The notes: a model not told the origin generated them from the sequence alone. Shown: positions 19,263 to 29,684, counted from the first letter of the stretch. The stretch is 64,000 nt of DNA from JACCZX01 sp963710675 (GCA_963710675.1 CAVQBE010000020.1:17961-81960); one strand, 5' to 3'. Numbers and translations are program-made.

Positions 19263-19742
19263 GTGAAGTGTCCGTTTTGTCAGTACGCCGATACGCAGGT
19301 CATCGATTCCCGCGCGTCGGACGAAGGCGCGACGATCAGGCGCCGTCGCAAGTGTCTATCGTGCGAAAAGCGCTTCACGACTTACGAGCGCGTTGAGCTC
19401 GCAATGCCAACCATCATCAAGCGCGGTGGCGGGCGCGCAGACTACGACCGCGACAAGCTTCGGGCTTCGATGCAGTTATCGATGCGCAAGCGACCGGTGC
19501 CGCGTGAAGCCGTCGATGAAGCGATCGCGCGCATTGAAGACAAGCTGCTGTCGTCCGCACAGCGCGAGCTGAAAAGCGAAAAGATTGGCGAGCTGGTGAT
19601 GCGGGAGTTAAGGCGTCTCGACAAGGTGGCCTACATTCGTTTTGCATCGGTGTATCGCAGTTTCGAGGACGTTGATGAATTCGCCGAGGTGGTGCGCGAA
19701 GTGCGGCCGATAAAAACCGTAAAACGTGCGAAGCGACGGTAA
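19263..19742 (+). CDS. nrdR: Transcriptional repressor NrdR
   Basis: An intact protein of 159 residues starting at GTG 19263. The N-terminal zinc ribbon has both cysteine pairs (MKCPFCQYADTQVIDSR and RRKCLSCEKRFTTYERV), followed by an ATP-cone domain (VIKRGG-like TIIKRGGGRADYDRDKL). NrdR senses dATP/ATP and represses ribonucleotide reductase genes by binding NrdR boxes. It starts three bases after glyA and is translationally linked to it. Confidence 0.97.
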   Translation: MKCPFCQYADTQVIDSRASDEGATIRRRRKCLSCEKRFTTYERVELAMPTIIKRGGGRADYDRDKLRASMQLSMRKRPVPREAVDEAIARIEDKLLSSAQRELKSEKIGELVMRELRRLDKVAYIRFASVYRSFEDVDEFAEVVREVRPIKTVKRAKRR

Positions 19743-19841
19743 AGCGCCGACGTAGTCATTCGATGTTGTAAGCGGCCTACGCGGCGGCCCGTTTGTTTTA
19801 GATGCCGTCCTCGTAGGACGCGGCTGCGTACACTTTGCGCG

Positions 19842-20941
19842 ATGTACTCGGAGTCGGACCGCGAATTTATGCTGCGCGCGCTAGCGCTTGCGCAGCGCTC
19901 GGCGTTCCACGCCACACCGAATCCGCGTGTCGGCTGCGTCATCGTCCGCGACGCAAGGGTCCTCGGCGAGGGCTTTACGCAGCCTCCCGGCTCGAACCAC
20001 GCGGAAGTCGAGGCAATTTTGGATTCGCGTCGCAATGGACATGATGTACGGGGTTCGACCGTTTACGTTTCCCTTGAGCCTTGCAGCCACTTTGGGCGGA
20101 CGCCTCCGTGCGCGACGGCTTTATCAGAAGCCAAAGTGGCGCGGGTTATCGCCGCCGTCGAGGACCCTAATCCGGTCGTGTCCGGCCGCGGCCTGGAGAT
20201 GTTGCGCAATGGCGGCGTCGACGTTCGCTGCGGCTTGCTGGAACAGGAAGCCGCCGAAGTCAACGCGGGTTTTTTCTCGCGCATGACGCGCGGACGGCCA
20301 TGGGTGCGCTTAAAGATCGCCGCCAGTCTTGATGGCAAGACCGCGCTTGCCAGTGGCGCTGTCTCAATGGATCACTGCCGAGGATGCGCGCCGCGACGGA
20401 CACGCATGGCGCGCCAGAGCCTGTGCAGTGCTAACAGGCATAGGTACCGTCCAGGCAGATAACCCGCAGCTGAACGTCAGACTTGTGGAAACAAAGCGCC
20501 AACCGTTGCGCGTGCTGATCGACAGCCGGCTCGAAGTCGACCCCGCCGCGCACATTTTCGATGGCGAAGGCTCCGTGTTGGTCGCATGTGCGGTGAAGAA
20601 ACCGGCGCTCGAAGCTGCACTAGCGCAGCGCGGGGCCGAGAGTCATTTACTTGCCGGGTGAGCGCAGCAAGGTCGATCTACAGGCACTGATGAAGGCGCT
20701 TGCCGGCCGCAGCATCAACGAGGTCCACGTCGAAGCAGGGTTCAAACTTAATGGTTCGCTGATGGGTGCAGGACTCGCTGACGAGCTGCTGGTCTACCTC
20801 GCGCCGAGTTTGCTAGGTGAAGCTCAGGGTATGGTGCATCTGCCAGCGCTGTCGGATCTTGCACAAGCGCAGAAGCTGAAATTCATCGAAGCTGCACAGA
20901 TTGGTGAAGACATTCGTATTCTTGCGCGCGTGATTCACTGA
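19842..20941 (+). CDS. ribD: Riboflavin biosynthesis protein RibD, deaminase/reductase (frameshifted)
   Basis: RibD deaminates and then reduces the pyrimidine intermediate made from GTP. The N-terminal deaminase domain has the zinc site NHAEVEAI and SLEPCSHFGRTPPCATAL. The reductase domain starts near RPWVRLKIAASLDGKTALAS and, after a frame change near 20362, continues QWITAEDARRDGHAWRARAC and GIGTVQADNPQLNVR; a second change near 20655 joins the C-terminus with SINEVHVEAGFKLNGSLMGA. About 366 residues. Its stop overlaps the ribE start (TGATG), so the two are translationally coupled. Confidence 0.93.
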
Positions 20942-21553
20942 TGTTCACGGGAATCGTCGCCGGTGTTGGCCGCATCGTAGAGGTCCAGCGCCTGTCTGTT
21001 GATGGAGGAGTTCGACTCACGATCGATGCGCGCGACGTGTCCGGGTTCGGGGTCGAGGTTGGCGACAGTGTCGCGATCGCGGGCGCCTGCATGACAGCGA
21101 TTCGTGTTGACGGCGGCGTGTTTGCTGTCGACACCTCGAAGGAAAGCCTGGCGCGAACCGCGGGCCTCGATGCACCGGGCGAAGGTCAATATCGAAACTG
21201 CCGTTCGGGTCGGCGACTCGCTTGGGGGCCATCTGGTGGCTGGGCATGTCGATGGCGTGGGCGAGGTCGTGTCCATGACACAAGTGCACGAGTCCTGGCA
21301 ATTAGTTGTGCGTGCGCCTGCGCAGTTATCGAAATATTTCGCTTACAAAGGTTCAGTCGCGATCGACGGGGTGAGTCTGACGGTCAATCACGTGCTCGAC
21401 GGCCCCCAAGGCTGTGAGTTTTCGGTCAACGTCATTCCTCATACGCATCGAGTCACGACGTTGCGCTCGTTACGTCCTGGAGCTCGCGTCAATATCGAAG
21501 TCGACCTGATCGCGCGATATGTCGAGCGCATGCTGTCGCTTCAAGTCCGGTGA
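20941..21553 (+). CDS. ribE: Riboflavin synthase, alpha subunit (frameshifted)
   Basis: This enzyme dismutates two 6,7-dimethyl-8-ribityllumazine molecules to riboflavin. MFTGIVAGVGRIVEVQ begins the first lumazine-binding repeat and GHLVAGHVDGVGEVV the second, with DGVSLTVNHV and IPHTHRVTTL conserved. A frame change near 21177 separates the halves (AKVNIETAVRVGDSLGGHLV continues). About 204 residues, normal for the family. The gene is called ribC in E. coli; ribE is used in most other bacteria. Confidence 0.94.
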
Positions 21554-21685
21554 AACCGCCAAAGTCACAACCGCTCGTCCGCGCCTTGCTGGGCGGCCGC
21601 TCGGGTGCGATTTGACGGTTCCACTGGACTCGGAACCGCTTAAACTCCGCAGCCCGATCCGCGCAGCTTACGAAACGCCCACGCC

Positions 21686-22821
21686 ATGCTGTCAGCCGTC
21701 CCTAGCCCTTCCAAACCGCCAGCACGCCTTGCAACCACCAGCGAACTTATCGAAGAGATTCGCCGCGGCCATATCGTCGTGTTGGTTGACGACGAGGATC
21801 GCGAAAATGAGGGCGATCTTATCTTTGCGGCCGACTTCGTCACGCCAGAGAAAATCAATTTCCTCGCGAAAAATGGGCGCGGATTGATTTGCATGCCGAT
21901 TACAGCTGAGCACGCAGAGCAACTGCAGTTGACACCGATGACGGCTAACAACCGTACCGTGCACGGGACCAACTTCACCGTCGCGATTGAGGCGGCCGAC
22001 GGGATCAGCACTGGTATTTCTGCCGCTGATCGCGCGCACACCATTCGTGTTGCAACACGACCGCATGCCAAGCCATCCGACCTGGTTCAACCCGGCCACG
22101 TCTTTCCGCTGGTTGCCGCGCCCGGTGGTGTACTGATGCGAGCCGGCCATACAGAAGCGTGCTGTGATCTGGCCCGATTGGCTGGTTTGAATCCGGCGGC
22201 TGTGCTGTGCGAAGTGATGAATGACGACGGCACGATGGCGCGCTTGCCCGACTTGCTGCCGTTTGCGGCTGCGCATGGCTTGCGCATTGGCACGATCGCC
22301 GATCTGATTCGTTATCGCGCCGCTAACGAGTCGCTGGTCGAACGGGTCTGCACGCGGTCTGTGACGACGCCAGTGGGTGAATTCGAACTGATCGCATACC
22401 GCGACCAGCCGAGCGGCGCTGCCCACCTCGCGCTGGTTCATGGCACGTTGACGCCGGAGCGTGAAGCGCTGGTGCGTGTTCACGAACCGCTATCGGTCCT
22501 CGACTTGCTTGATGTGCAAGCTTCGACACATGCATGGCCGCTGCAAAAGCGCTCGAGCGGATCAGACATAGTGAAGGCGGCGTGCTCGTGATGCTGAATT
22601 GTGGTGAGGCATCCGAGCAACTGTTTGCAAGACTCGACGCCATCACAAGTGGTGCTGCAGAGGCGGCGCGGTCCACAACGCTGGATTTGCGAACTTACGG
22701 GGTCGGGGCGCAGATTCTGCGCGATCTTGGCGTGCGTCGCATGAGGCTTCTTGCCAAACCCCGCAAGATGCCTTCGATGGCGGGCTTCGGACTGCAGGTC
22801 GCCGGTTATCTCGAAGACTAA
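21686..22821 (+). CDS. ribBA: 3,4-dihydroxy-2-butanone-4-phosphate synthase with GTP cyclohydrolase II-like domain (frameshifted)
   Basis: The N-terminal DHBP synthase domain (about residues 15-215) converts ribulose 5-phosphate and has its acidic loop DDEDRENEGDLIFAADFVTP and the HTEACCDLARLAG motif. The C-terminal part (about 220-378) resembles GTP cyclohydrolase II but reads VHEPLSVLDLLDVQAS where active enzymes have a zinc-binding Cys cluster (CLTGD...CDCG), so that domain is probably inactive, as seen in other betaproteobacteria. One frame change near 22535 splits the protein; the rest is LDLRTYGVGAQILRDLGVRR. A separate ribA would be needed elsewhere. No FMN riboswitch was found in the 132 bp upstream. 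Confidence 0.92.
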
Positions 22822-22854
22822 CCGCCGAAATATTGAAGCGAGAACCGACGACGC

Positions 22855-23346
22855 ATGGCAAAGGACTTCATTGCACCTGACTTCGACGGCGACGATCTGC
22901 GTATCGGTCTGGTACAGGCGCGCTTTAACGAATGGGCGGGTCGCGCGTTGGCCGAGGCGTGCATCAACGAATTGATCACGCTCGGCGTCGACGAAGACGA
23001 CATCACGCACATCACAGTGCCCGGCTCGCTGGAAATTCCGCTTGCGCTCGCCAAACTCGCGGCGACGGATGACTTCGATGCGTTGATTGCGCTCGGTTGC
23101 GTGATTCGTGGTGACACGTATCACTTCGAGGTGGTCGCCAATGAGTCAGCGCGCGGCGTAGCCAGTGTTGCTCTCGAATATGGGCTGCCGATTGCCAATG
23201 CCATTTTGACTACCGATACCGATGAGCAGGCACGCGCGCGCGTCGGTGAAAAAGGACGCGACGCGGCACGAACGGCAGTTGAAATGGCGAACTTGCTGTG
23301 GGCGCTGGACGAAGACGGCGCCTCCGCGGCCACCAGCGAAGAGTAA
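22855..23346 (+). CDS. ribH: 6,7-dimethyl-8-ribityllumazine synthase
   Basis: Intact, 163 residues. GLVQARFNEWAGRALAEACI, VPGSLEIPLALAKLA, ALGCVIRGDTYHFEVVANES (with the catalytic His) and PIANAILTTDTDEQARAR are the conserved blocks of lumazine synthase, which joins the RibD product to the butanone phosphate made by RibBA. It sits between ribBA and nusB, the standard order, 33 bp after ribBA. Confidence 0.97.
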   Translation: MAKDFIAPDFDGDDLRIGLVQARFNEWAGRALAEACINELITLGVDEDDITHITVPGSLEIPLALAKLAATDDFDALIALGCVIRGDTYHFEVVANESARGVASVALEYGLPIANAILTTDTDEQARARVGEKGRDAARTAVEMANLLWALDEDGASAATSEE

Positions 23347-23351
23347 TTCAC

Positions 23352-23834
23352 TTGCAGCCGTCACGCCCGCCCGGCGGCTCAGCTCGGGCAACCAAGGGAA
23401 GCAGCCGAAGCGCACGGCGCCGCGCGCGAGAGCTTGCGCTACAAGGGCTTTATCAATGGCTGCTCGCCGGCCGCGATGCTGTAACGATCGAAGAGCAGCC
23501 GCTTGACGATGGCGAGGCGCAGGCCGGAGCGGATGTCGCGCACTATCGGGAGTTGCTAACTGGCGCGATCGAGCACGCTGCAGACTTGCGCGCGCGATTC
23601 GTTCCGCATCTCGACCGAGATGTCAAAGCCCTTTCGCCCGTTGAGCATGCGATTTTGCTGATCGCAACGTATGAGTTGCAGCATCGGCTCGAAATTCCTT
23701 ATCGCGTCGTGATCAACGAAGCGGTTGAGTTGGCTAAGAGCTTCGGCGGAACCGACGGCTTTCGGTACGTCAATGGAGTGCTCGACAAGGTTGCCGCAGC
23801 GGTGCGTGAAACCGAGGTTGCTGCACGAGGCTGA
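23352..23834 (+). CDS. nusB: Transcription antitermination factor NusB
   Basis: An all-helical RNA-binding protein of the rRNA antitermination complex. The conserved start RRRARELALQGLYQWLLAGR and C-terminal half YRVVINEAVELAKSFGGTDG, FRYVNGVLDKVA are present and in one frame. No ATG precedes the domain; TTG 23352, six bases after the ribH stop, is the likely start, giving about 160 residues with a short basic N-terminal extension. The tight spacing after ribH shows co-transcription. Confidence 0.93.
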   Translation: MQPSRPPGGSARATKGSSRSARRRARELALQGLYQWLLAGRDAVTIEEQPLDDGEAQAGADVAHYRELLTGAIEHAADLRARFVPHLDRDVKALSPVEHAILLIATYELQHRLEIPYRVVINEAVELAKSFGGTDGFRYVNGVLDKVAAAVRETEVAARG

Positions 23835-23835
23835 T

Positions 23836-24841
23836 TTGAGTTCGCGCGAGACCTGCTTCGGACATCTCGTTCGGTGAATTTGAGCTGATCGAACGATTTT
23901 TCAGGCGATAAAACCGGGTCCGATGGTTACGTCGCTCTTGGCGTTGGCGACGACTGCGCGCTTCTCAGTAGCCGGCCGGGCGAGCAATGGGCGGTGTCGA
24001 CCGATACCTTGATCGAAGGAGTGCATTTTCTTTCGGACGTCGATCCGGCTGCGCTCGGGCACAAATCACTCGCCGTCAATCTTTCGGATCTTGCGGCGTG
24101 CGGAGCGACTCCGCGCTGCTTCTTTCTGGCGATCGCGATACCGCGAGTCGATGAGGCATGGCTCGCCGAGTTCAGTCGCGGGTTGCTACGCGCTGGCCGA
24201 TGGCGCATCGCTGCGTGCTGGCGGGCGGTGACACGACCCGCTCTCCGAGCGGTATAGCCGATCACGATGACTGCGATGGGGACAGTACCGCTGGGTCGGT
24301 GCGCTGTTGCGGTCGGGCGCGCGCGCGGGCGACGACATCTGGGTGTCGGGCCAACTCGGCGATGCCGCGCTGGGGTTGGCGTTTCGCCGCGGCGAGATCG
24401 AGTTGCCGGCAGCGGACGCAAGACAGGTGGTGGCCCGCCTGGAGCGGCCGACGCCGCGCGTAAGTCTGGGCGCGCGGTTGATCGGCATCGCCAGCAGCGC
24501 GATCGACATCTCGGATGGCCTGGTTGGTGATCTGCGTCACGTTTTGCGTGGCGTCAGGCGTTGGCGCGGTTGTCGACTGGGAGCGCGTGCCGCGTTCGCC
24601 GGTACTTCAGCGGCAGCCGATGCATGTGCAGCATCGTTGCGCGCTTGCGCGGTGGCGACGATTACGAACTGTTGTTTACGGCGCCGTCAAATCGACGGGA
24701 AGAGGTCGTCGCGGCGGCGGAAGCGACGCCAATTACCCGCATCGGAGTGGTCACCGCGACCGCCGATCTAGCGGTGCTGGACGAGCACGGGGCGCCGGTA
24801 GACACTGGTAAGCGGTGCCTTACGATCATTTTGTGCAGTGA
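23836..24841 (+). CDS. thiL: Thiamine-monophosphate kinase (many frameshifts)
   Basis: ThiL phosphorylates thiamine phosphate to the active diphosphate. Recognisable blocks in order are GEFELIERFF, LGVGDDCALLS (Mg site), STDTLIEGVHFLSDVDPAAL, SLAVNLSDLAACGATPRCFF, CVLAGGDTTRSP, GARAGDDIWVSGQLGDAALG and AIDISDGLVGDLRHVL. The C-terminal GGDDYELLFTAP follows in another frame, and after a final change near 24812 it ends VPYDHFVQ at 24841. At least six frame changes occur (near 23912, 24205, 24260, 24297, 24560, 24640). No proper start codon precedes the first block; TTG 23836 with an early indel is inferred. It follows nusB directly. Confidence 0.88.
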
Positions 24842-24882
24842 TAACAAACACCGGGCACGCTGGAGGCTTCGTTGCTGACCGT

Positions 24883-25405
24883 ATGAGCGACACCGCGCAA
24901 ACCATTGAGCGGCTGGCACATCGGCTTGGGTCAGCGCTGCGCGCGCAGCATCTGACGCTGGCAACAGCCGAATCGTGCACCGCCGGGGGTGTTGCCTACG
25001 CCATCACGATCGTGCCGGGCTCGAGCGCCTGGTACGACCGCGGTTTCATTACCTACTCGAATGAAGCGAAGATGCAGATGCTGGGCGTGTCTTCTGCGTA
25101 TCTGCGCGACTTTGGCGCGGTCAGCGAGCCGGTGGCGCGCGCGATGGCGCTCGGAGCGTTGTCGCACGGCGCCCATGTGTCGCTCGCGGTGACCGGCATT
25201 GCAGGGCCGGACGGCGGCTCAGTCAACAAGCCTGTGGGTACCGTGTGTTTCGCGTGGGCGATCCGCCGCGATTCGTCAAGCGCGCCGTGGGTCAAAACCC
25301 AAACCGAGCACATTGCCGGCGATCGCAACGCCGTACGCACCAGAAGCATTGTCGTTGCGCTGCGAAACCTTGATCGGACTGCTCGAGCAGCGAGAGGACA
25401 TTTGA
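24883..25405 (+). CDS. pncC: CinA C-terminal / nicotinamide-nucleotide amidohydrolase PncC (frameshifted end)
   Basis: A CinA C-terminal domain protein, likely deamidating nicotinamide mononucleotide to nicotinate mononucleotide. LTLATAESCTAGGVAYAITI contains the catalytic Ser, with ITYSNEAKMQMLGVSSAYL and SLAVTGIAGPDGGSVNKPVG as further signatures. The ATG at 24883 (MSDTAQTIERLAHRLG) fits the family length of about 170; a GTG at 24838 overlapping the thiL stop would add 15 residues. A frame change near 25360 leads to ETLIGLLEQREDI and a stop at 25405. The usual pgpA between thiL and this gene is absent. Confidence 0.87.
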
Positions 25406-26297
25406 GCGCAGGACTGTTTCAGCGGGTTCGTGCAGCAAACGCGACGCGCCAACGGCATCGATATTCATTTGCGGCATCGGTGGCAGCGGGCCGCCGCTGC
25501 TGCTCTTGCATGGCTTTCCGCAGACGCACGTGATCTGGCACAAAGTCGCGCCTGCAGCTCGCCAAGCGTTACACGCTGGTGATGCCTGATTTGCGCGGCT
25601 ACGGTGATTCGGAAAAGCCGCCGAGCGCAGCGGACCACGCCCCGTACTCGAAACGCACGATGGCGCTCGACGCGGTGGAGCTGATGCGCTCGCTGGGGTT
25701 CGAGCGCTTCTTCGTCTGCGGTCACGATCGCGGTGGACGCGTTGCACATCGGCTCGCGGTCGATCATCCGCAGTGTGTGTCGCGCTTGATGGTGCTCGAC
25801 ATTTCGCCGACGCTGGCGATGTACGAGCGCACGACGATGGATTTTGCGACGCTTTACTACCACTGGTTCTTTCTGATTCAACCCGAGCCACTGCCTGAAA
25901 CATTGATTGGCGCTGATCCGCGGTTCTATCTGCGCAACAAGCTCGGCGGATGGGGATCCGCAGGCACTGGATTGTTCGATCCTCGCGCTTTGGCCGAGTA
26001 TGAGCGATGCTTTACAGCGGCGGCGATCCACGCAATGTGCGAGGACTATCGCGCTGCTGCGTCGATCGACCTCGAGCACGACCGGGCTGACCTGAAGGCA
26101 GACAAGCGTATCGAGTGCCCGTCTGTGTGCTATGGGGCGAGCGCGGCGTCGTGAACAAGCTGTTTACGCCGATCGAAGACTGGCAGGCTCGATCGCGCAC
26201 CACCGTAACCGGTGGTACCACGCCGACCGGCCACTACATCCCGGAGGAGTCGCCCGATTTATTGAGCGCGCGGATGCAAGCGTTCTTTGCGAATTGA
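25402..26297 (+). CDS. Alpha/beta hydrolase, fluoroacetate/haloacetate dehalogenase-like (frameshifted)
   Basis: The chain runs LHGFPQTHVIWHKVAPALAK, then MPDLRGYGDSEKP, the nucleophile elbow VCGHDRGGRVAHRLA, DISPTLAMYERTTMDFA, YYHWFFLIQPEPLPE, CVLWGERGVVNKLF and the His block TGHYIPEESP. The Asp in GHDRGGR, the two nearby Arg, and the HW pair in the cap domain correspond to catalytic and halide-pocket residues of fluoroacetate dehalogenase, so a dehalogenase or related hydrolase is likely; haloacids are an inference. Frame changes near 25445, 25490, 25550 and 26118. It probably starts at TTG 25402, overlapping the pncC stop. Corrected length is about 297 residues, as in the family. Confidence 0.8.
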
Positions 26298-26473
26298 TTT
26301 TGTAGACTTGCTGATGCGTCGCTTCGTGCCGCTATCGGTCAACGGAAGTATCCACACAACTGCACTGCAACAGCCGGCCTCGTTGCCGCTGAACTCGCGC
26401 AACGCTCTTCATCGCGTGCTGCCCCCTCCGCGCAACTGTTCGCGCCTCCTCTCCACTGTTCCAAGTGACTGCC

Positions 26474-27814
26474 ATGCCCATTGAAGCTTTGATTCTGCTC
26501 GGCCTGATCGCACTGAACGGCGTCTTTGCGATGTCTGAAATCGCATTGGTGACCGCGCGGCGTGCACGACTGCAACTGCTGGTGGAGGAAGGTGACGGCG
26601 GTGCCGCTGCGGCAATGGCGCTGAATACCGAGCCGACGCGGTTTCTATCCACGATCCAGGTGGGCATCACTTCGATTGGCATCACCAGTGGCATCGTGGG
26701 CGAGGCTGCGTTCGCGCAACCTTTGAGCCACTGGTTGATCGAGCTTGGCGTCAAGCCAGGTAATGCCAGTCTTGGCGCCACGGTGCTGGTGGTCGTCGTC
26801 ATTACATACGTCTCGATCGTCATCGGCGAACTGGTACCAAAGCGCCTGGGACAAATCTGGCCGGAAGCGATAGCACGCACTGTTGCACGACCCATCGGTT
26901 GGTTGGCGACCGCGGCGCGGCCGTTCGTGCGGTTGTTGTCGTCATCGACCGATCTACTGCTGAAGCTGTTCGGTACGCATGGCCGGCGGGCGACGTCGGT
27001 GACCGAGGAGGAGATTCACGCACTGATTCAGGAAGGGTCCGATCACGGCGTGATTGACGAGCAGGAGCGCGCGATGGTTCGCAATGTGTTCCGTCTCGAT
27101 GACCGGCAGATTGCATCTTTGATGACACCGCGGTCGGACATTGTGTACATCGATCTCGAAGATTCGCCGGCAGACAATCTGAACAAGGTATTGGAGTCGC
27201 AGCGCTCGCGCTTTCCTGTGTGCCGCGGCGGCCTGCGCGATGTCGTCGGGATCATCAGCGCAAGCAGCTTGTTGCAGCAAACCATTCGAGGCCAGGCGCC
27301 GGACTTCTCGAAAGGCCTAGCGGCAGCGGCATATGTGCCCGAGTCGTTGACCGGCATGGAATTACTCGAAACGTTTCGCTCGTCGACCTCTCATATGGCA
27401 CTGGTCGTCGACGAATATGGCGAAATTCAGGGTCTGGTGACATTGCAGGACTTGCTCGAAGCAATCACCGGAGAATTCAAAACGCCCAGCGTTGACGATG
27501 CGTGGGCAGTGCTGCGGCACGACGGCTCGTGGCTACTCGATGGATTGATTCCGCTTCCCGAACTTAAGGATCGTCTGGGGTTTGCCGCGGCACCCGAAGA
27601 AGAACTTGGCCGCTACAACACGTTGAGTGGCATGGTGATGCTACTGCTGGGGCGCGTGCCGCATACCGGGGATGTGGCGGAGTGGCAGGGTTGGAGATTC
27701 GAGATTGTAGATATGGACAAGCACCGCATTGATAAGGTGCTGGCCTCGCGCTTGCCCGAGAAGTCGCGTGTTGAGCACGAGCCAAAGGACGCAGCGACGA
27801 ATCCTCCGCGCTGA
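26474..27814 (+). CDS. CNNM/CorC family membrane protein with CBS domains (hemolysin-like)
   Basis: Intact, 446 residues from ATG 26474. An N-terminal DUF21 membrane domain (first helix ALILLGLIALNGVFAMSEIA, others around residues 60-160) with STIQVGITSIGITSGIVGEA is followed by a pair of CBS domains (from LMTPRSDIVYIDLEDSPADN to LVTLQDLLEAITGEF) and a C-terminal CorC_HlyC domain (WLLDGLIPLPELKDRLGF). Family members are implicated in magnesium or cobalt efflux; the hemolysin name is historical. It converges with pyrF, leaving only 16 bp between the two stops. Confidence 0.93.
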   Translation: MPIEALILLGLIALNGVFAMSEIALVTARRARLQLLVEEGDGGAAAAMALNTEPTRFLSTIQVGITSIGITSGIVGEAAFAQPLSHWLIELGVKPGNASLGATVLVVVVITYVSIVIGELVPKRLGQIWPEAIARTVARPIGWLATAARPFVRLLSSSTDLLLKLFGTHGRRATSVTEEEIHALIQEGSDHGVIDEQERAMVRNVFRLDDRQIASLMTPRSDIVYIDLEDSPADNLNKVLESQRSRFPVCRGGLRDVVGIISASSLLQQTIRGQAPDFSKGLAAAAYVPESLTGMELLETFRSSTSHMALVVDEYGEIQGLVTLQDLLEAITGEFKTPSVDDAWAVLRHDGSWLLDGLIPLPELKDRLGFAAAPEEELGRYNTLSGMVMLLLGRVPHTGDVAEWQGWRFEIVDMDKHRIDKVLASRLPEKSRVEHEPKDAATNPPR

Positions 27815-27830
27815 TCGTACTAAGCGCCTG

Positions 27831-28653
27831 CTACGCGGTGGCGAATCGATAGCGATTGATTTCGTCGCGCGCGACCTGCGCTGCGCGGCGCGCGGCAACG
27901 GCGAAATCTTCTCCGCCCGAGGCATAAATGATTGCGCGTGACGAGTTGACGACGATACCGGCGCCGTCGGCTGTCTGGCCTGCCTTGACGCTTGCCTCCA
28001 CATCGCCGCCCTGCGCGCCTATGCCGGGCACCAACAGCGGCATCTCGCCGACGAGCGCTCGTACGCGAGCCAGTTCGCGAGGATAGGTCGCGCCCACCAC
28101 CAATCCGATTTGTCCGCCGCGATTCCAGTCGTTTGCAAGCCGCGCGACGCGCTCGTACAACCGCTCGCCTTCCACTGTCAGCATCTGCAGGTCATCGCCA
28201 CCGGCGTTACTGGTTCGGCACAGAAGGAAAACACCACGATCGCCGTAAGCGAGATAAGGTTCGATCGAATCGAAGCCGAGATAAGGCGACAACGTCACCG
28301 CATGTGCGTTGTAACGATCAAAAACTTCGCGCGCGTAATGCTGTGCGGTCGACGCCATATCGCCGCGCTTCGCGTCGAGAATGACCGGGACGGCAGGGTG
28401 GCGCTCTCGGATGTAGGTTGACAAGGCGTTTTAACGAATCTTCGGCTCCCGCCGATGCGAAGTACGCGATCTGCGGCTTGAATGCACATGCGAAATCGGC
28501 AGTTGCGTCGACGATCGACTTGCAGAACTCGAATATCGAATCATCGATGCGCTGAAGATGCTCCGGAAAACGCGCGGGGTCCGGATCCAGTCCCACACAC
28601 AGCAGCGTGTCAGCAGCTCTCCACCTGGCCTTCAGCATCTCGACGAACTTCAT
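27831..28653 (-). CDS. pyrF: Orotidine 5'-phosphate decarboxylase (one frameshift)
   Basis: The last enzyme of UMP synthesis, of the type 2 (about 270-residue) branch. MKFVEMLKARWRAADTLLCV leads to GLDPDP; the catalytic VILDAKRGDMASTAQHYARE (Lys in DxKRGD) follows after a frame change near 28425. Then YLGFDSIEPYLAYGDRGVFL, LVVGATYPRELARVRALVGE and LLVPGIGAQGGDVEASVKAG complete the barrel. It stands apart from the pyrR-pyrB group at 54.4 kb. Confidence 0.93.
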
Positions 28654-28713
28654 GCACCCTCCGCGCGCGATTTTACAGAGAGGTCAACGCCGCGCTGGTG
28701 CTAGCCTCGACCG

Positions 28714-29684
28714 ATGTCTGCAACGAAACTTTCTGCGCGTGACTTGACGCTGCTGGTTCTGTTGACCCTTTTCTGGGGTCTCAACTGGCCTGTGATGAAA
28801 ATTGGCGTGGCAGAGCTGCCGCCTCTTTACTTCCGCACCCTCTGCATTGCCGGCGGGCTTGTTGTCATCTGGTGCTGGGCGCGCGTGATGCGCATACCAA
28901 TGGCTGTACCTGCCGGTGCGTGGCCGCTGGTGCTGAAGCTTGCACTACCGAATCTGATCGTCTGGCACCTGCTCGCGATCATCGCAATAAAGATGCTGCC
29001 TTCCGGCCGCGCCGCGATCCTCGGTTACACGATGCCGGTATGGGCGGTTGTCATCGGAGTGATCGTCTTCAATGAAAAGCCGTTGCGCCGGCATTGGTGG
29101 GGCGTACTGGCAGCTTTTGTGGGAACGCTGTTACTGCTGTCGTCCGAGTTCACAGCGCTGGCTGGCGCTCCACTGGGTACGGTCCTGATGCTGGTCGCCG
29201 CGGCATCGTGGGGCTACGGAACTCATCTGATGCGGCGAAACCTGACCAACATGCCGATCATTGCGTTGACTTTCTGGATGCTGACATGACCCTGGTGGTG
29301 ATGTTCGTCGGATCGATCGTGTTCGAGATGCCGCGCTGGCGAAGGCCCGACGCCGCCGAATGGGCGTCGATCGTTTACAACATGGTGTTGGCGATCGCGT
29401 TCTGTCATGTCGTATGGTCGATGCTCGCCCGCAAGCTTCCGCCCGCTGCGAGCGGATTGTCGGTAATGATGATTCCGGTGATTGGCGTGTTCTCTGGCAT
29501 GGTGATGCTTGGAGAGCGGCCCTTCTGGCAGGACTACGCGGCGCTCATCTTGATTCTTGTGGCGCTATCGTCCGTGTTCCTGACGCCCGACGGACAAGGT
29601 GCGTTAGTCGGATGTTCGCTTAGTTCGCCGGCGTGTCTAAACAATTCGACGCGCTCGGGCGTTGGTGGATGCGTCGACAGGTAG
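28714..29684 (+). CDS. EamA/DMT-family transporter (frameshifted)
   Basis: A drug/metabolite transporter superfamily protein with ten predicted membrane helices in two EamA repeats. MSATKLSARDLTLLVLLTLF is followed by WGLNWPVMKIGV (first repeat signature) and later SGLSVMMIPVIGVFSGMVML in the second repeat. A frame change near 29285 splits the halves (MTLVVMFVGSIVFEMP continues). The last helix ends ALILILVALSSVFLTPDG; beyond it the stop is uncertain because the frame runs into the tail of the opposing M48 gene, so the true end may be nearer 29610. The substrate is unknown. Confidence 0.85.

Noticed and set aside
21554..21685. FMN riboswitch before ribBA
   Set aside because: None of the conserved RFN stretches (such as the GGGCGGGGTGAAA-like and CCGACGG-like blocks) is found.
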